Source: Mixta gaviniae
Lineage (GTDB): Bacteria; Pseudomonadota; Gammaproteobacteria; Enterobacterales; Enterobacteriaceae
Direction: 5' to 3'
Assembly: GCF_002953195.1 (NCBI RefSeq)
Contig: NZ_CP026377.1
Location: forward strand, 2,356,001 to 2,420,000
Length of the DNA: 64,000 nt
The stretch's first letter is position 1, and every line of letters begins with the position of its first letter. Positions 27,452-37,302 of the stretch are shown piece after piece. The position numbers and the translations under genes were made by a program. A model generated the notes under the pieces. The model saw only the letters and a list, made by a program, of their open reading frames with translations, was not told where the DNA came from and ran no database searches.

Positions 27452-28854
27452 CGCAATTTATCTCCTAATAAAAATTCCAGCGCGGCGTCCATACGGATAT
27501 GGGGCAGCGGCCGATCGATATCCAGCGGCTGCGGCCGAAACTGTTCAAAATGGAACCCCTGATCCTGCCAGAAGGCATTGCCCGGTAACCGTGATGGCAC
27601 CTCGCCGGGAAACACCGTCAGCGGCGCGCCGTCGTTAAGACGATGGCCGCGTAGCGCAGGGATTTTTTCACCCTGATGATCCACCATGCCGCTCTGCGTC
27701 GCCTGTACCGACGCCAGCCCGATACAGTCCATATTGATGCCCTCGAACGCGGCATTTTGCCAGGCGTCCTGCACCAGTTGCTGCAGCAGCGACACCATAT
27801 TGGCATGCTGATCGGCGGTGATGTGGTCCGCCTTGGTCGCGGCGAACAGCAGTTTATCGATAACCGGAGAAAAGAGACGGCGGAACAGCGTACGCTGGCC
27901 ATAGTGGAAGCTTTGCATCAGCTGGGTAAGCGCCAGCCGCATATCATTGAACGCCTGCGGCCCGCTGTTGAGCGGCTGCAGGCAGTCCACCAGCACAATC
28001 TGGCGATCGAAACCGAGGAAGTGATTTTTATAGAACCCTTTCACCACATGCTGGCAGTAGTAGTCGTAACGCGCGCGCAGCATGGCGATGTTGCTGCCTT
28101 TATCCGCCTGCGCCAGACGCGCTGCGCTGATGTCGTCCGCCTGCGGCCAGGGGAAAAACTGCAGCGCCGGCGCGCCGGCCATCTCGCCCGGCAGGACGAA
28201 ACGTCCGGGCTGAATAAAGTGCAGCCCCTCCTGCTTGCAGCGCAACAGCGACGCGGTCCAGGCCTCGGCGATGGCGGCGAGGCGGTTTTCATCCGCCGGG
28301 GCCAGGGGATCAAGTCCATGGCAAAGGCGGCGCCACTCCGCCGCCCATTGCGCCCGATCGCCCTGCAGCAGGCCGTTCATCTGTTGTGACCAGCTAAAAT
28401 AGTCATGCGCCAGCATCGGCAGATCGAGCAGCCATTCGCCCGGATAGTCGACAATCTCCAGATAGAGCGTCGCCGTCTGCCTGAAATGGCGCAGCAGCGA
28501 ATCCTGCGATCGGAAGCGCAGCGCCAGCTGCATTTCGCTGACGCCGCGCGTCGGCGTCGGCCACGCGGGCGGATCGCCATACAGCTGCGCCAGCCCCTCG
28601 TCATAGGTAAAGCGCTGGATGCCCATATCGCGCTGCGGCACGCGCTTTACGCCTAACAGCCGCTCTTCGCGCGCTACGGAAAACAGCGGCAGCCGCGCGC
28701 CGCCATGGATATTCAGCAGCTGGTTTACCAGCGAGGTAATAAAAGCCGTTTTGCCGCTGCGGCTCAGGCCGGTTACCGCCAGGCGCAGATGACGATCCAC
28801 GCCGCGGTTAACCCATGACGCCAGTTCATGTTGAATTCGTTTCATCAGGCTCAT
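27448..28854 (-). CDS. ycjX: YcjX family P-loop protein
   Basis: This is a 468-residue cytoplasmic protein (E. coli 465) with a nucleotide-binding P-loop, [18 protein letters not shown] (about residues 29-46). A switch-like [11 protein letters not shown] follows, and a TKADHIT segment acts as an NKxD-type guanine-specificity motif. It belongs to the DUF463/YcjX GTPase-like family, regulated with the phage-shock response in E. coli. It is coupled to ycjF downstream and lies about 140 bases from pspD upstream. Confidence 0.94.
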   Translation of the reverse strand: MSLMKRIQHELASWVNRGVDRHLRLAVTGLSRSGKTAFITSLVNQLLNIHGGARLPLFSVAREERLLGVKRVPQRDMGIQRFTYDEGLAQLYGDPPAWPTPTRGVSEMQLALRFRSQDSLLRHFRQTATLYLEIVDYPGEWLLDLPMLAHDYFSWSQQMNGLLQGDRAQWAAEWRRLCHGLDPLAPADENRLAAIAEAWTASLLRCKQEGLHFIQPGRFVLPGEMAGAPALQFFPWPQADDISAARLAQADKGSNIAMLRARYDYYCQHVVKGFYKNHFLGFDRQIVLVDCLQPLNSGPQAFNDMRLALTQLMQSFHYGQRTLFRRLFSPVIDKLLFAATKADHITADQHANMVSLLQQLVQDAWQNAAFEGINMDCIGLASVQATQSGMVDHQGEKIPALRGHRLNDGAPLTVFPGEVPSRLPGNAFWQDQGFHFEQFRPQPLDIDRPLPHIRMDAALEFLLGDKLR

Positions 28855-28993
28855 CCTTGCTGCATTTATAGCGCCGGACGCGCGACAGGCGTCCCGGCAG
28901 ATCGACCCTTAGTGTATCGTATGCGGGGAAAAAACGGATAGCCGACGGCGCGCCTGCACGGTTCTGCAGGCGGTGCCGGAGCCGGGCGCGCGA

Positions 28994-29221
28994 TCAGCGC
29001 GCCGGGGAACGCAGGCGGGAAGCCAGACGGCTGGCGGCTTTTTTCAGCAGCGGCTCCAGCGCGAAGGCGATCAACAGGCGCAGCGGCTTGCGCGCCACCG
29101 CTTTTACCGCCCAGCCGCTGATGCCGGCAGGCGCCAGCATCAGGCCATGAATCAACAACTGCTTGCCGGCGCGTTTCAGTACCGGCGTCGCGCGGATGGC
29201 GCGCTGACGAAAATTCGACAT
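28994..29221 (-). CDS. pspD: Phage shock protein PspD
   Basis: The 75-residue product (E. coli 73) contains the conserved segment GWAVKAVARKPLRLLIAFALEPLL with one membrane-associated helix. I place the start at 29221 (MSNFRQRAI), with AAGGAGAG just upstream; the open frame continues to 29362 but overlaps pspC. It is the last psp gene here; no pspE rhodanese follows it before ycjX. Confidence 0.9.
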   Translation of the reverse strand: MSNFRQRAIRATPVLKRAGKQLLIHGLMLAPAGISGWAVKAVARKPLRLLIAFALEPLLKKAASRLASRLRSPAR

Positions 29222-29267
29222 ATCTCTCCTTACGGCAGGCTGCCCGGGTCGCCCCGACGCCGCCTGA

Positions 29268-29630
29268 TTAAAGCTGACGAAAACGGCTGCGTACGCTGAA
29301 GGTCTCTGAAGTGACGTAGCGCTCCAGATGGCGCAGCTGGGTTTCATTCCGCGACATCTCATCGCTTAGCGCGTCCAGCAGCTCATCGGCGCGCGGCGCC
29401 GCGGCCTGATCCTCAGCGTGCGCCGGCATCGGATCCAGTGCGTAGCTGAGGATGATGTAGGCCGCCAGGGTAAACATAAACAAACCAAACAGCATCGACA
29501 GCACGACGATGACGCGAACCAGCGTCACCGGAACATCAAGGTAGTGGGCAATCCCGGCGCATACGCCTTTAATTTTGCCCTGCTGCGGAATACGCCACAG
29601 CTTTTTCCCGCTGAATCGGCTTTTATTCAT
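29268..29630 (-). CDS. pspC: Phage shock protein PspC
   Basis: PspC is the inner-membrane sensor that, with PspB, recruits PspA during envelope stress. The PspC domain has KLWRIPQQGKIKGVCAGIAHYLDVP, a membrane helix (VIVVLSMLFGLFMFTLAAYIILSYA) and a C-terminal coil ending RYVTSETFSVRSRFRQL, as in E. coli. The ATG at 29630 overlaps the pspB stop (ATGA), indicating coupling; an in-frame ATG at 29642 is also possible. Confidence 0.96.
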   Translation of the reverse strand: MNKSRFSGKKLWRIPQQGKIKGVCAGIAHYLDVPVTLVRVIVVLSMLFGLFMFTLAAYIILSYALDPMPAHAEDQAAAPRADELLDALSDEMSRNETQLRHLERYVTSETFSVRSRFRQL

Positions 29631-29854
29631 GGCTGTCTCCACTCCGGATGTTCCGCATCAAGGATCTCTTCCAGCGCCTGGATACGCTCGCGCATACGCC
29701 TGGCGTCCTGGGTCAGCTGTTGCAGACGCTGCATATCGCCTGATGACAGGCTGGCAGCGCCGTTTTGACGATTGCTGTAGTGCAGCCATAACCAGACCGG
29801 CGCCACGAACAGCACAAAAATCGTCAGGGGTATGGCAAGAAATAGTGCGCTCAT
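29627..29854 (-). CDS. pspB: Phage shock protein PspB
   Basis: This 75-residue protein (E. coli 74) has a membrane helix at residues 3-24 (LFLAIPLTIFVLFVAPVWLWL) and a cytoplasmic coil (QRLQQLTQDARRMRERIQAL). It partners PspC. GGAGAG precedes the start at 29854. Confidence 0.96.
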   Translation of the reverse strand: MSALFLAIPLTIFVLFVAPVWLWLHYSNRQNGAASLSSGDMQRLQQLTQDARRMRERIQALEEILDAEHPEWRQP

Positions 29855-29911
29855 TCTCTCTCCTTGAAGGTGTCGCCCCTCACGGGCGCAATGGCTAAAA
29901 CAACGCGGCAG

Positions 29912-29936
29912 CGCCCTGCAATTCGCAGACAGGGCG
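29912..29936 (-). promoter_or_regulatory. Stem-loop between pspA and pspB
   Basis: CGCCCTG (minus strand from 29936) pairs with CAGGGCG around an 11-base loop, only nine bases after the pspA stop. A stem here could stabilise the pspA end of the message or cause partial termination, giving more PspA than PspB/C. No long T-tract follows. Confidence 0.5.
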
Positions 29937-29944
29937 TGCTTTCC

Positions 29945-30610
29945 TTATTCGCTGCGGTTCATTTTCGCTTTCAGCGCCGCCAGCTGCTCGCTGATGGCAT
30001 CGTCCGCTTTCAGTTCGGCGAACTGCTGATCCAGCGTTTTGCTTTTACCGAAACGATGGCTTTCCGCTTCCGCTTCCATATGATCGATACGGCGCTCAAA
30101 GGATTCGAAGCGCGCCATGGCGTCATCGATTTTGCCACTGTCGAGCTGACGGCGCACATCGCGGGATGATGAAGCCGCCTGATGACGCAGCGTCAGCGCC
30201 TGCTGGCGAGCGCGGGTTTCGCTCAGCTTTTTCTCCAGCTCGGCAATTTCGCCTTTCATGCGCGCCAGGGTTTCATCAATCTGGCTGACTTCCTGCTGCA
30301 GCGACGCCACCAGATCGGTGAGCTTCTGTTTTTCAATCAGCGCGGAGCGGGCCAGGTCATCTTTATCTTTACGCAGCGCCAGCTCGGCTTTTTCCTGCCA
30401 TTCGTTCTGCTGCAGTTCGCCCTGCTCAATACGGCGCAGCAGCTGCTTACGTTCAGCCAGCGCGCGGGCGGAAGTAGAGCGCACCTCAACCAGCGTGTCC
30501 TCCATCTCCTGAATCATCAGGCGCACCATTTTCTGCGGGTCTTCTGCTTTGTCCAGCAGCGTGTTGATGTTGGCGTTCACGATGTCGGCGAAACGAGAAA
30601 AAATACCCAT
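29945..30610 (-). CDS. pspA: Phage shock protein PspA
   Basis: This 221-residue coiled-coil protein of the PspA/Vipp1 (ESCRT-III-like) family protects membrane integrity and inhibits PspF when stress is absent. It starts [20 protein letters not shown], followed by long alpha-helices ([20 protein letters not shown]) to the end. The ribosome site GGAGGAG is about five bases before ATG 30610. Transcription is from a sigma-54 promoter just upstream. Confidence 0.97.
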   Translation of the reverse strand: MGIFSRFADIVNANINTLLDKAEDPQKMVRLMIQEMEDTLVEVRSTSARALAERKQLLRRIEQGELQQNEWQEKAELALRKDKDDLARSALIEKQKLTDLVASLQQEVSQIDETLARMKGEIAELEKKLSETRARQQALTLRHQAASSSRDVRRQLDSGKIDDAMARFESFERRIDHMEAEAESHRFGKSKTLDQQFAELKADDAISEQLAALKAKMNRSE

Positions 30611-30660
30611 AATTTACTCCTCCAGTGGTTAGCGCTAAATGTCGCTTTCAGTTTCTCTTA

Positions 30661-30676
30661 TTCAATAAGCGTGCCA
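30661..30676 (-). promoter_or_regulatory. Sigma-54 promoter of pspABCD
   Basis: The minus strand reads TGGCAC-GCTTA-TTGAA, the -24/-12 arrangement of E. coli pspA (TGGCACGCTTATTGAA). It lies about 50 bases upstream of the pspA start. PspF, encoded divergently, is the activator. Confidence 0.85.
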
Positions 30677-30773
30677 GTTTTTAAATGGCTGATAATCAAA
30701 AGATTACAAAATTGACGTCGTTCCTCCCGCCCGCTACATTGGTTTTTATCACTAACTATTGGTTAAATTCACC

Positions 30774-31781
30774 ATGAGCGAAAACAACGAAAACCTGCTG
30801 GGCGAGGCCAATAACTTTCTTGAGGTGCTGGAACAGGTTTCCCGCCTGGCGCCGCTGAACAAGCCGGTACTGGTAATTGGCGAGCGCGGCACCGGCAAAG
30901 AGCTGATCGCCAGCCGCCTGCACTATCTTTCCGACCGCTGGCAGGGGCCGTTTATTTCGCTGAACTGCGCGGCGCTGAATGAAAACCTGCTCGACTCAGA
31001 GCTGTTCGGCCATGAAGCGGGCGCCTTTACCGGCGCGCGGCAGCGTCATCTGGGCCGCTTTGAGCGCGCCGACGGCGGCACGCTGTTTCTGGATGAGCTG
31101 GCGACCGCGCCAATGCTGGTGCAGGAGAAGCTGCTGCGGGTGATTGAATATGGTCAACTGGAGCGCGTGGGCGGTAACCAGTCGCTGCAGGTGAACGTCA
31201 GGCTGGTATGCGCGACTCATGCCGACCTGCCGCAGCTGGCGCAGGAAGGAAGATTTCGCGCCGACCTGCTCGACAGACTGGCGTTTGATGTGGTGCAGCT
31301 GCCGCCGCTGCGTGAACGTCGCAGCGACATCCTGCTGCTGGCCGATCACTTCGCTATCCAGATGTGCCGTGAGCTGGGGCTGCCGCTCTTCCCGGGTTTT
31401 TCCGACGCGGCGCGGCAAACGCTGCTGGATTACGCCTGGCCGGGCAATATTCGTGAGCTGAAGAATGTGGTGGAACGTTCAGTGTATCGTCACGCCACGG
31501 CGGATGACGAGCTGGATGAGATTATTATTAACCCCTTTGCGCGCCGTTTTCCGCCCGCCGCCGCCACGCCGTCCGGCCTGGATGCGTCGGCTGACACCCT
31601 GCCCGCGCTGCCGCTTGATTTACGCCGCTGGCAGCTGCAGCAGGAAAAAGCGCTAATAGAAAAGAGCCTGCATCAGGCGAGATATCATCAGCGCCGCGCG
31701 GCAGAGCTGCTCGGAGTGACCTATCACCAGTGGCGGGCGATGTTGAAAAAGCATGAAATAACCCCGCGTCAGGCGGAATAA
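30774..31781 (+). CDS. pspF: Psp operon transcriptional activator PspF
   Basis: This is a sigma-54 enhancer-binding protein of 335 residues with no N-terminal receiver domain. Walker A is GERGTGKE, the sigma-54 contact loop is GAFTGA, Walker B is GTLFLDE, and there is a C-terminal Fis-type helix-turn-helix (RRAAELLGVTYHQWRAMLKK). I place the start at 30774 (MSENNENLLGEA); an in-frame upstream start at 30759 lacks a ribosome site. It is divergent from pspA and kept inactive by PspA binding. Confidence 0.97.
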   Translation: MSENNENLLGEANNFLEVLEQVSRLAPLNKPVLVIGERGTGKELIASRLHYLSDRWQGPFISLNCAALNENLLDSELFGHEAGAFTGARQRHLGRFERADGGTLFLDELATAPMLVQEKLLRVIEYGQLERVGGNQSLQVNVRLVCATHADLPQLAQEGRFRADLLDRLAFDVVQLPPLRERRSDILLLADHFAIQMCRELGLPLFPGFSDAARQTLLDYAWPGNIRELKNVVERSVYRHATADDELDEIIINPFARRFPPAAATPSGLDASADTLPALPLDLRRWQLQQEKALIEKSLHQARYHQRRAAELLGVTYHQWRAMLKKHEITPRQAE

Positions 31782-31810
31782 CGCCCGTTCTCGCCTTTCA
31801 GAAAGAAGCA

Positions 31811-32002
31811 AAAGATAAAATAGCCGGTTTCGCGATCTAAAAGGCGCAGAGAATAAGAGAGCGGGTTTTGCGATATGGGGAGTCAGCGGAGAACAAGACA
31901 GCCGTTTTCGCGATCTAAAAGGCGCGGAGAATAAGAGAGCGGGGTTGGCGATATGAGGAGACAGCGCAAGATAAGATGGCCGTTTTCGCGATCCCAGGCA
32001 AC
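31811..32002. repeat. Hierarchical tandem repeat (39/78 bases)
   Basis: Blocks of 'tttcgcgatc' begin at 31828, 31906 and 31984, exactly 78 bases apart, and the intervening sequence repeats with a few changes (gagaataagagagcggg ... gcgatat). Each 78-base unit is two related 39-base halves, 'agccgttttcgcgatctaa' alternating with 'agcgggttttgcgatatgg'. About five halves are present between pspF and hiuH. No coding frame runs through. Confidence 0.75.
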
Positions 32003-32047
32003 AGCAGGGACAGGATGGCCGGCGTTCAGGTCGCCGGCCCGCTGTTC

Positions 32048-32458
32048 TCAGCTGCCGCGGTAGGTAGAAAAGCCATACTGGCTCAGCAGCAGAGGAATAT
32101 GGTAATGCTCCTGGGTATTGGTCACCTGGAAGTTTACCGGCACATCCGGGAAGAAAGTCTCTTTCTGCTGGCTATGGAAATAGTCGCCGGTATGGAACGT
32201 GACGCGATATTCACCGGCGGCAAAGGTTTTGCCTTCAGGGTAAAATGCCGGAATGCGGCCATCCGCGTCGGTTGTTTTACTCGCCAGACGCACCCATTTG
32301 TTGCCCTGCTGCTGTTCCAGATCGACACTGACGCCCTGCGAAGGTTTACCGGTCTGGGTGTTTAAAACATGCACGCTGATTGGATTGCGCGGCGCGTCCG
32401 CAACCGCCTGCCCCATAACGCCCATTCCCGCCAGTAATAAAACCGTTTGAATTTTCAT
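32048..32458 (-). CDS. hiuH: Periplasmic 5-hydroxyisourate hydrolase
   Basis: This is a transthyretin-like protein of 136 residues with a signal peptide (MKIQTVLLLAGMGVMGQAVA). The mature part shows HVLNTQTGKP (active-site His), DADGRI, GDYFHSQ, EHYHIPLLLSQYG and the diagnostic C-terminal YRGS. It hydrolyses 5-hydroxyisourate, a product of urate oxidation, in the periplasm. The tandem repeat lies just beyond its 3' end. Confidence 0.95.
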   Translation of the reverse strand: MKIQTVLLLAGMGVMGQAVADAPRNPISVHVLNTQTGKPSQGVSVDLEQQQGNKWVRLASKTTDADGRIPAFYPEGKTFAAGEYRVTFHTGDYFHSQQKETFFPDVPVNFQVTNTQEHYHIPLLLSQYGFSTYRGS

Positions 32459-32555
32459 TTATATCTCCTTGGTGTTTTCGTACTGACAGCCTAAGCGCTG
32501 GCGGCGAAAAGATCAGGAAAGGCGGTTCAGATCTGAAATTTCCCAGAAAACGGAT

Positions 32556-32643
32556 AAAAAAAAGCCCGCATCGGCGGGCAAGTCATACTGGAAGCAATGT
32601 GAGCAATGTCGTGCCTTCTCCGGTAGAGCCACCGTTGAAGCGC
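32556..32643 (-). ncRNA. ryhB: RyhB small RNA
   Basis: The minus strand contains the RyhB core GGCACGACATTGCTCACATT followed by GCTTCCAGTAT, matching E. coli RyhB over about 28 bases. Next come a GCCCGC-CGAT-GCGGGC terminator and eight T. The 5' end is set at GCG (32643), six bases after a TACTAT -10 box, giving about 88 nt against 90-95 in E. coli. A Fur-type site lies in the promoter. RyhB is the Hfq-dependent, iron-starvation RNA that shuts down non-essential iron proteins. Here it sits between hiuH and sapA rather than at the E. coli position near yhhX. Confidence 0.92.
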
Positions 32644-32654
32644 AGGGGAATAGT

Positions 32655-32673
32655 AATCATTCTCAATATCATT
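32655..32673. promoter_or_regulatory. Fur box overlapping the ryhB promoter
   Basis: Minus strand AATGATATTGAGAATGATT resembles the 19-base Fur consensus GATAATGATAATCATTATC. It fills the 17-base spacer between TTACAA (-35) and TACTAT (-10), so Fur-Fe would block the promoter. A second palindrome, TGAGAA-TTT-TTCTCA, lies at 32689-32703. Confidence 0.75.
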
Positions 32674-32842
32674 TGTAAACCCCTTTGTTGAGAATTTTTC
32701 TCATTTCCACAAGAAGAATGGGGACGTCTTTTGCCCTGCTGCGGCGAAACGGTGGAAAAAACAGCGGCCGTCCCGGCAAATTTTGGGTCAACTTGCAGAG
32801 TGCGATACACTCAGCCTGTCTACCCTTGAATGTTAACTTTCT

Positions 32843-34471
32843 ATGCTGAAATTATTCTCCAGGCTGTTGTCAGGGCTTGCGCTGCTCGGTGCGGCAGCGC
32901 ATGCCGCGCCGCCAGCAGATATTCGTAACGGCGGTTTTGTCTACTGCGTCAGCGGCGTCATGAATACCTTTAACCCGCAGCTGGCCAGCAGCGGCCTGGT
33001 GGTTGATACCCTCTCCGCGCAGCTCTACGACCGTCTGCTGGATGTCGACCCTTATACCTACCGGCTGATCCCGGAGCTGGCGGAACGCTGGGAGACGCTG
33101 GATAACGGCGCCACCTACCGCTTCCACCTGCGGCGCCACGTCCCGTTTCAGAAAACCGCCTGGTTTACTCCGACTCGCGCCATGAATGCGGATGATGTGG
33201 TGTTCAGCTTTGCGCGCATTTTTGATCGCCATCATCCGTGGCATAACATCAACGGCGGCGATTACCCCTATTTCGACAGCCTGCAATATGCCGATGCGGT
33301 AAAAAGCGTTAAGAAACTCGACAACGATACCGTCGAAATCCGCCTCAACGGGCCAGACGCCTCTTTTCTCTGGCACCTGGCGACCCATTACGCACCGGTT
33401 CTGTCGGCAGAGTATGCCGCTCGCCTGGCGGCGCGCGATCGTCAGGAGGAGCTGGATCGGCAGCCGGTCGGCACCGGGCCGTTTATGCTGAATGAGTATC
33501 GCGCCGGGCAGTATGTCCGGCTTGAGCGTAATCCCGATTACTGGAAAGGCCTGCCGCGTATGCCGCAGGTGGTGATCGATATGGGCGCGGGCGGCACCGG
33601 CAGGCTCTCTAAGCTGCTGACCGGCGAATGCGATGTCCTCGCCTATCCCGCCGCCAGCCAGTTGACCATCCTGCGCGACGATCCGCGCCTGCGGCTGACG
33701 CTACGTCCGGGCATGAACATCGCCTATCTGGCGTTCAATACCCGTAAAGCGCCGCTCGATCGCGTCGAGGTACGCCAGGCGCTGGCGCTGGCAATCAATA
33801 ATGAACGGTTGATGGAATCGATCTACTACGGCACCGCAGAAACCGCCGCGTCAGTGCTGCCGCGCGCCTCATGGGCCTATGACAGCGAAGCACGCATCAC
33901 CGAATATAATCCCGATAAAGCGCGCGAGCAGCTGAAAAAACTGGGGCTGGACAATCTTGAACTGACCCTCTGGGTGCCGTCGGCCTCGCAATCGTGGAAC
34001 CCCAGCCCGCTGAAAACTGCCGAGCTGATTCAGGCCGATCTGGCGCAGGTTGGCGTACGCGTGGCTATCGTGTCGGTGGAGGGCCGTTTTCAGGAGGCGC
34101 GGCTGATGGAGATGAACCACGATCTGACCCTCACCGGCTGGGCCACCGACAGCAACGATCCGGACAGTTTTTTCCGGCCGCTGCTGAGCTGCGCGGCGAT
34201 CAATTCTCAAACTAACTACGCGCACTGGTGCAATACTGAATTTGATGGCGAACTGCATCAGGCGCTGTTGTCGCAGCAGCTGGCGGCGCGCATTGAAGGC
34301 TATGACCGCGCACAGCAGATCCTGGCGCGCGAGCTGCCGGTGCTGCCGCTCGCCTCTTCCCTGCGTCTGCAGGCTTACCGACACGATATTAAAGGCCTGG
34401 TGTTAAGCCCGTTTGGCAATGCGTCCTTTGCCGGCGTACACCGTGATAACGGCGAGGAGTCGAAACCGTGA
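32843..34471 (+). CDS. sapA: Peptide-binding protein SapA
   Basis: This is an SBP_bac_5 periplasmic binding protein of 542 residues (E. coli 547), first gene of sapABCDF. It has a signal peptide ([21 protein letters not shown]), then [20 protein letters not shown], the SapA-type N-terminus, and [13 protein letters not shown]. Sap imports antimicrobial peptides for degradation and is linked to potassium and, in Haemophilus, heme uptake. The stop overlaps the sapB GTG start (GTGA). Confidence 0.95.
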   Translation: MLKLFSRLLSGLALLGAAAHAAPPADIRNGGFVYCVSGVMNTFNPQLASSGLVVDTLSAQLYDRLLDVDPYTYRLIPELAERWETLDNGATYRFHLRRHVPFQKTAWFTPTRAMNADDVVFSFARIFDRHHPWHNINGGDYPYFDSLQYADAVKSVKKLDNDTVEIRLNGPDASFLWHLATHYAPVLSAEYAARLAARDRQEELDRQPVGTGPFMLNEYRAGQYVRLERNPDYWKGLPRMPQVVIDMGAGGTGRLSKLLTGECDVLAYPAASQLTILRDDPRLRLTLRPGMNIAYLAFNTRKAPLDRVEVRQALALAINNERLMESIYYGTAETAASVLPRASWAYDSEARITEYNPDKAREQLKKLGLDNLELTLWVPSASQSWNPSPLKTAELIQADLAQVGVRVAIVSVEGRFQEARLMEMNHDLTLTGWATDSNDPDSFFRPLLSCAAINSQTNYAHWCNTEFDGELHQALLSQQLAARIEGYDRAQQILARELPVLPLASSLRLQAYRHDIKGLVLSPFGNASFAGVHRDNGEESKP

Positions 34472-35433
34472 TTATCTATACGCTGCGTCGTCTGGTGCTG
34501 CTGCTGGTGACGCTGTTTCTGTTAACGCTGGTGGCCTTCAGCCTGAGCTATTTCACGCCGCACGCGCCGCTGCAGGGCGCCTCGCTGCTGGATGCCTGGT
34601 GGTTCTGGTTTACCGGCGTGCTGCAGCTCGATTTCGGCGTCTCCAGCATCAACGGCCAGTCGATCAATCTGCAATTGCATGAGGTCTTTCCCGCCACGCT
34701 GGAACTTTGCATTCTGGCGTTCAGCCTGGCGCTGTTGCTGGGCATTCCGCTGGGCATCATCGCCGGCGTAATGCGCAATAAGTGGCAGGATCGCGCTATT
34801 GGCGCCTTCGCCCTGCTCGGCTTTTCGATGCCGGTGTTCTGGCTGGCGCTGCTGCTGACGCTCTTTTTCTCGCTTAACCTCGGCTGGCTGCCGGTGAGCG
34901 GCCGTATCGATCTGCTCTATCAGCTGAAGCCGGTCACCGGCTTTGCCCTGATTGACGCGCTGATCAGCGAGTCGCCCTGGCGCAAAGAGATGATCGTCAG
35001 CGTTATCCTGCATATGGTGCTGCCGGTCACCGTGCTGGCGGTTGGCCCGACGACCGAAGTGATCCGTTTACTGCGCAACAGCACCAGCGAAGTGATCGAT
35101 GCCAACTACGTTAAAGCGGCCGCCACCCGCGGCCTGTCGCGCTTTACGGTGATCCGCCGTCACGTGCTGCATAACGCGCTGCCGCCGGTGATCCCGCGGC
35201 TGGGATTGCAGTTCGCCACCATGCTGACGCTGGCGATGATCACCGAGGTGGTGTTCAGCTGGCCCGGCCTCGGCCGCTGGCTGGTGAACGCCATTCGTCA
35301 GCAGGATTACGCCGCGATTTCCGCCGGGGTGATGGTGGTCGGCGGTCTGGTGATCGTCGTGAACGTACTGTCGGATATTCTGGGCGCGATGATGACGCCG
35401 TTGAAACATAAGGAATGGTATGCCCTCCGATAA
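34468..35433 (+). CDS. sapB: Sap permease subunit SapB
   Basis: This 321-residue inner-membrane permease equals the E. coli length. Six hydrophobic segments are present and the cytoplasmic EAA-type loop reads [20 protein letters not shown]. It starts at GTG 34468, overlapping the sapA stop by four bases. It pairs with SapC to form the channel. Confidence 0.95.
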   Translation: MIIYTLRRLVLLLVTLFLLTLVAFSLSYFTPHAPLQGASLLDAWWFWFTGVLQLDFGVSSINGQSINLQLHEVFPATLELCILAFSLALLLGIPLGIIAGVMRNKWQDRAIGAFALLGFSMPVFWLALLLTLFFSLNLGWLPVSGRIDLLYQLKPVTGFALIDALISESPWRKEMIVSVILHMVLPVTVLAVGPTTEVIRLLRNSTSEVIDANYVKAAATRGLSRFTVIRRHVLHNALPPVIPRLGLQFATMLTLAMITEVVFSWPGLGRWLVNAIRQQDYAAISAGVMVVGGLVIVVNVLSDILGAMMTPLKHKEWYALR

Positions 35434-36310
35434 TATTTACGCCGAGAAGCGCCTGCCCAGCCCCTTCCGCCATATCTGGCGCCTGTTTTACCATGACACC
35501 AGCGCTATGGTGGGCTTTTACGGCTTTATCGCGCTGCTGTTGCTCTGCCTGTTTGGCGGCTGGCTGGCGCCGTATGGCCTCGATCAGCAGTTTCTGGGCT
35601 ATCAGCTGCTGCCGCCCTCATGGTCGCGCTATGGCGATGTTTCATTCTTTCTCGGCACCGATGACCTCGGCCGCGATGTGCTGAGCCGCCTGCTCAGCGG
35701 CGCGACGCCGACTGTCGGCTCCGCCTTGCTGGTGACGCTGGCGGCGGCGCTGTGCGCAGTGGTGCTAGGTGTGCTGGCAGGGATCACCCACGGCCTGCGT
35801 TCGGCGGTGATGAACCATATCCTTGATACCCTGCTGTCGATCCCGTCGCTGCTGCTGGCGATTGTGGTGGTCGCCTTTATGGGGCCGCGGCTGGAGCATG
35901 CGCTGCTGGCGGTCTGGCTGGCGCTGTTGCCGCGTCTGGTACGCGCGATTTATACCGCCGTGCATGATGAGCTGGAGAAGGATTATATCGTCGCCGCCCG
36001 TCTTGATGGCGCCACCAACGGCAACATTCTCTGGCACGCCATCCTGCCCAATATTCTGCCGCTGCTGGTGAGCGAGTTTACGCGCGCGCTGTCGATGGCG
36101 ATTCTGGATATTGCCGCGCTCGGCTTTCTCGATCTCGGCGCCCAGCTGCCCTCGCCTGAATGGGGCGCGATGCTTGGCGATGCGCTGGAGCTGATCTATG
36201 TCGCGCCCTGGACCGTTATGCTGCCCGGCGCGGCCATTATGCTGAGCGTCCTGATCATCAACCTGTTAGGCGACGGAATTCGCCGCGCCATTGTGGCGGG
36301 AGTGGAATAA
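35420..36310 (+). CDS. sapC: Sap permease subunit SapC
   Basis: This 296-residue permease equals the E. coli length. It has the DppC-type N-terminus, [18 protein letters not shown], six membrane segments and an EAA loop with [20 protein letters not shown]. The start ATG 35420 lies inside the sapB end (14-base overlap) and the stop overlaps the sapD ATG by one base. Confidence 0.95.
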   Translation: MPSDNIYAEKRLPSPFRHIWRLFYHDTSAMVGFYGFIALLLLCLFGGWLAPYGLDQQFLGYQLLPPSWSRYGDVSFFLGTDDLGRDVLSRLLSGATPTVGSALLVTLAAALCAVVLGVLAGITHGLRSAVMNHILDTLLSIPSLLLAIVVVAFMGPRLEHALLAVWLALLPRLVRAIYTAVHDELEKDYIVAARLDGATNGNILWHAILPNILPLLVSEFTRALSMAILDIAALGFLDLGAQLPSPEWGAMLGDALELIYVAPWTVMLPGAAIMLSVLIINLLGDGIRRAIVAGVE

Positions 36311-37302
36311 TGCCGTTACTTGATATCCGTAATCTGACCATTGAATTTATGACCGCCGACGGCCCGGTAAAGGCGGTCGACCGCGTTAATCTGACGCTGA
36401 GCGAAGGCGAAATTCGCGGGCTGGTGGGCGAATCGGGATCGGGCAAAAGCCTGATCGCTAAAGCGATTTGCGGTGTCACTAAGGATAACTGGCGCGTCAG
36501 CGCCGACCGCATGCGCTTTGATGATATCGACCTGCTGCGCCTGTCGGCGCGTGAACGCCGCCGCATTATCGGCCATAACGTCTCGATGATTTTTCAGGAG
36601 CCGCAATCCTGCCTCGATCCTTCTGAGCGCGTCGGCCGCCAGATTAAGCAGGCGATCCCTGGCTGGACATGGAAGGGACGCTGGTATCGGCGCTTCCGCT
36701 GGCGTCATGCGCGCGCGATCGAGCTGCTGCATCGCGTCGGCATCAAAGACCATAAAGATATTATGCGCAGCTACCCCTACGAACTGACCGAAGGGGAATG
36801 CCAGAAAGTGATGATCGCCATCGCGCTGGCAAACCAGCCGCGCCTGCTGATCGCCGATGAGCCGACCAACGCGATGGAGCCGACCACCCAGGCGCAAATT
36901 TTTCGTCTGCTGAGCCGGCTCAACCAGAATAACAACACCACGATTTTGCTGATTAGCCACGATCTGCGCACCATGAGCCAGTGGGCCAACCGCATCAATG
37001 TTCTCTACTGCGGACAAACGGTAGAGACCGCCGCCAGCAACGATTTGATCAATACGCCGCATCATCCCTATACCCAGGCGCTGATCCGCGCCATGCCCGA
37101 TTTCGGCAGCGCGCTGCCGCATAAAAGCCGTCTGAATACTCTGCCGGGCGCGATCCCATCGCTGGAGCATCTGCCGATCGGTTGCCGCCTGGGGCCACGC
37201 TGCCCCTACGCGCAGAAGAAATGCATCGAAACGCCGCGTCTGGCCGGCGCGAAAAACCACCTGTTCGCCTGCCACTTTCCGCTGAATATGGAGAAACCCT
37301 GA
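36310..37302 (+). CDS. sapD: Sap ATPase SapD
   Basis: This is an ABC ATPase of 330 residues (same as E. coli). Walker A is GESGSGKS, the signature is altered to LTEGECQKV, Walker B is [13 protein letters not shown], and an oligopeptide-type C-terminal Cys region ([11 protein letters not shown]) is present. ATG 36310 overlaps the sapC stop (TAATG). E. coli SapD also supports Trk potassium uptake. Confidence 0.95.
   Translation: MPLLDIRNLTIEFMTADGPVKAVDRVNLTLSEGEIRGLVGESGSGKSLIAKAICGVTKDNWRVSADRMRFDDIDLLRLSARERRRIIGHNVSMIFQEPQSCLDPSERVGRQIKQAIPGWTWKGRWYRRFRWRHARAIELLHRVGIKDHKDIMRSYPYELTEGECQKVMIAIALANQPRLLIADEPTNAMEPTTQAQIFRLLSRLNQNNNTTILLISHDLRTMSQWANRINVLYCGQTVETAASNDLINTPHHPYTQALIRAMPDFGSALPHKSRLNTLPGAIPSLEHLPIGCRLGPRCPYAQKKCIETPRLAGAKNHLFACHFPLNMEKP

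Noticed and set aside
31811..32002. CRISPR array
   Set aside because: Units are contiguous and similar throughout, without unique spacers of constant size; it is a plain tandem repeat. No cas genes are in the window.
32583..32810. 75-codon minus-strand open frame upstream of sapA
   Set aside because: It runs through the RyhB core and its Fur box; the sequence is explained by the small RNA.
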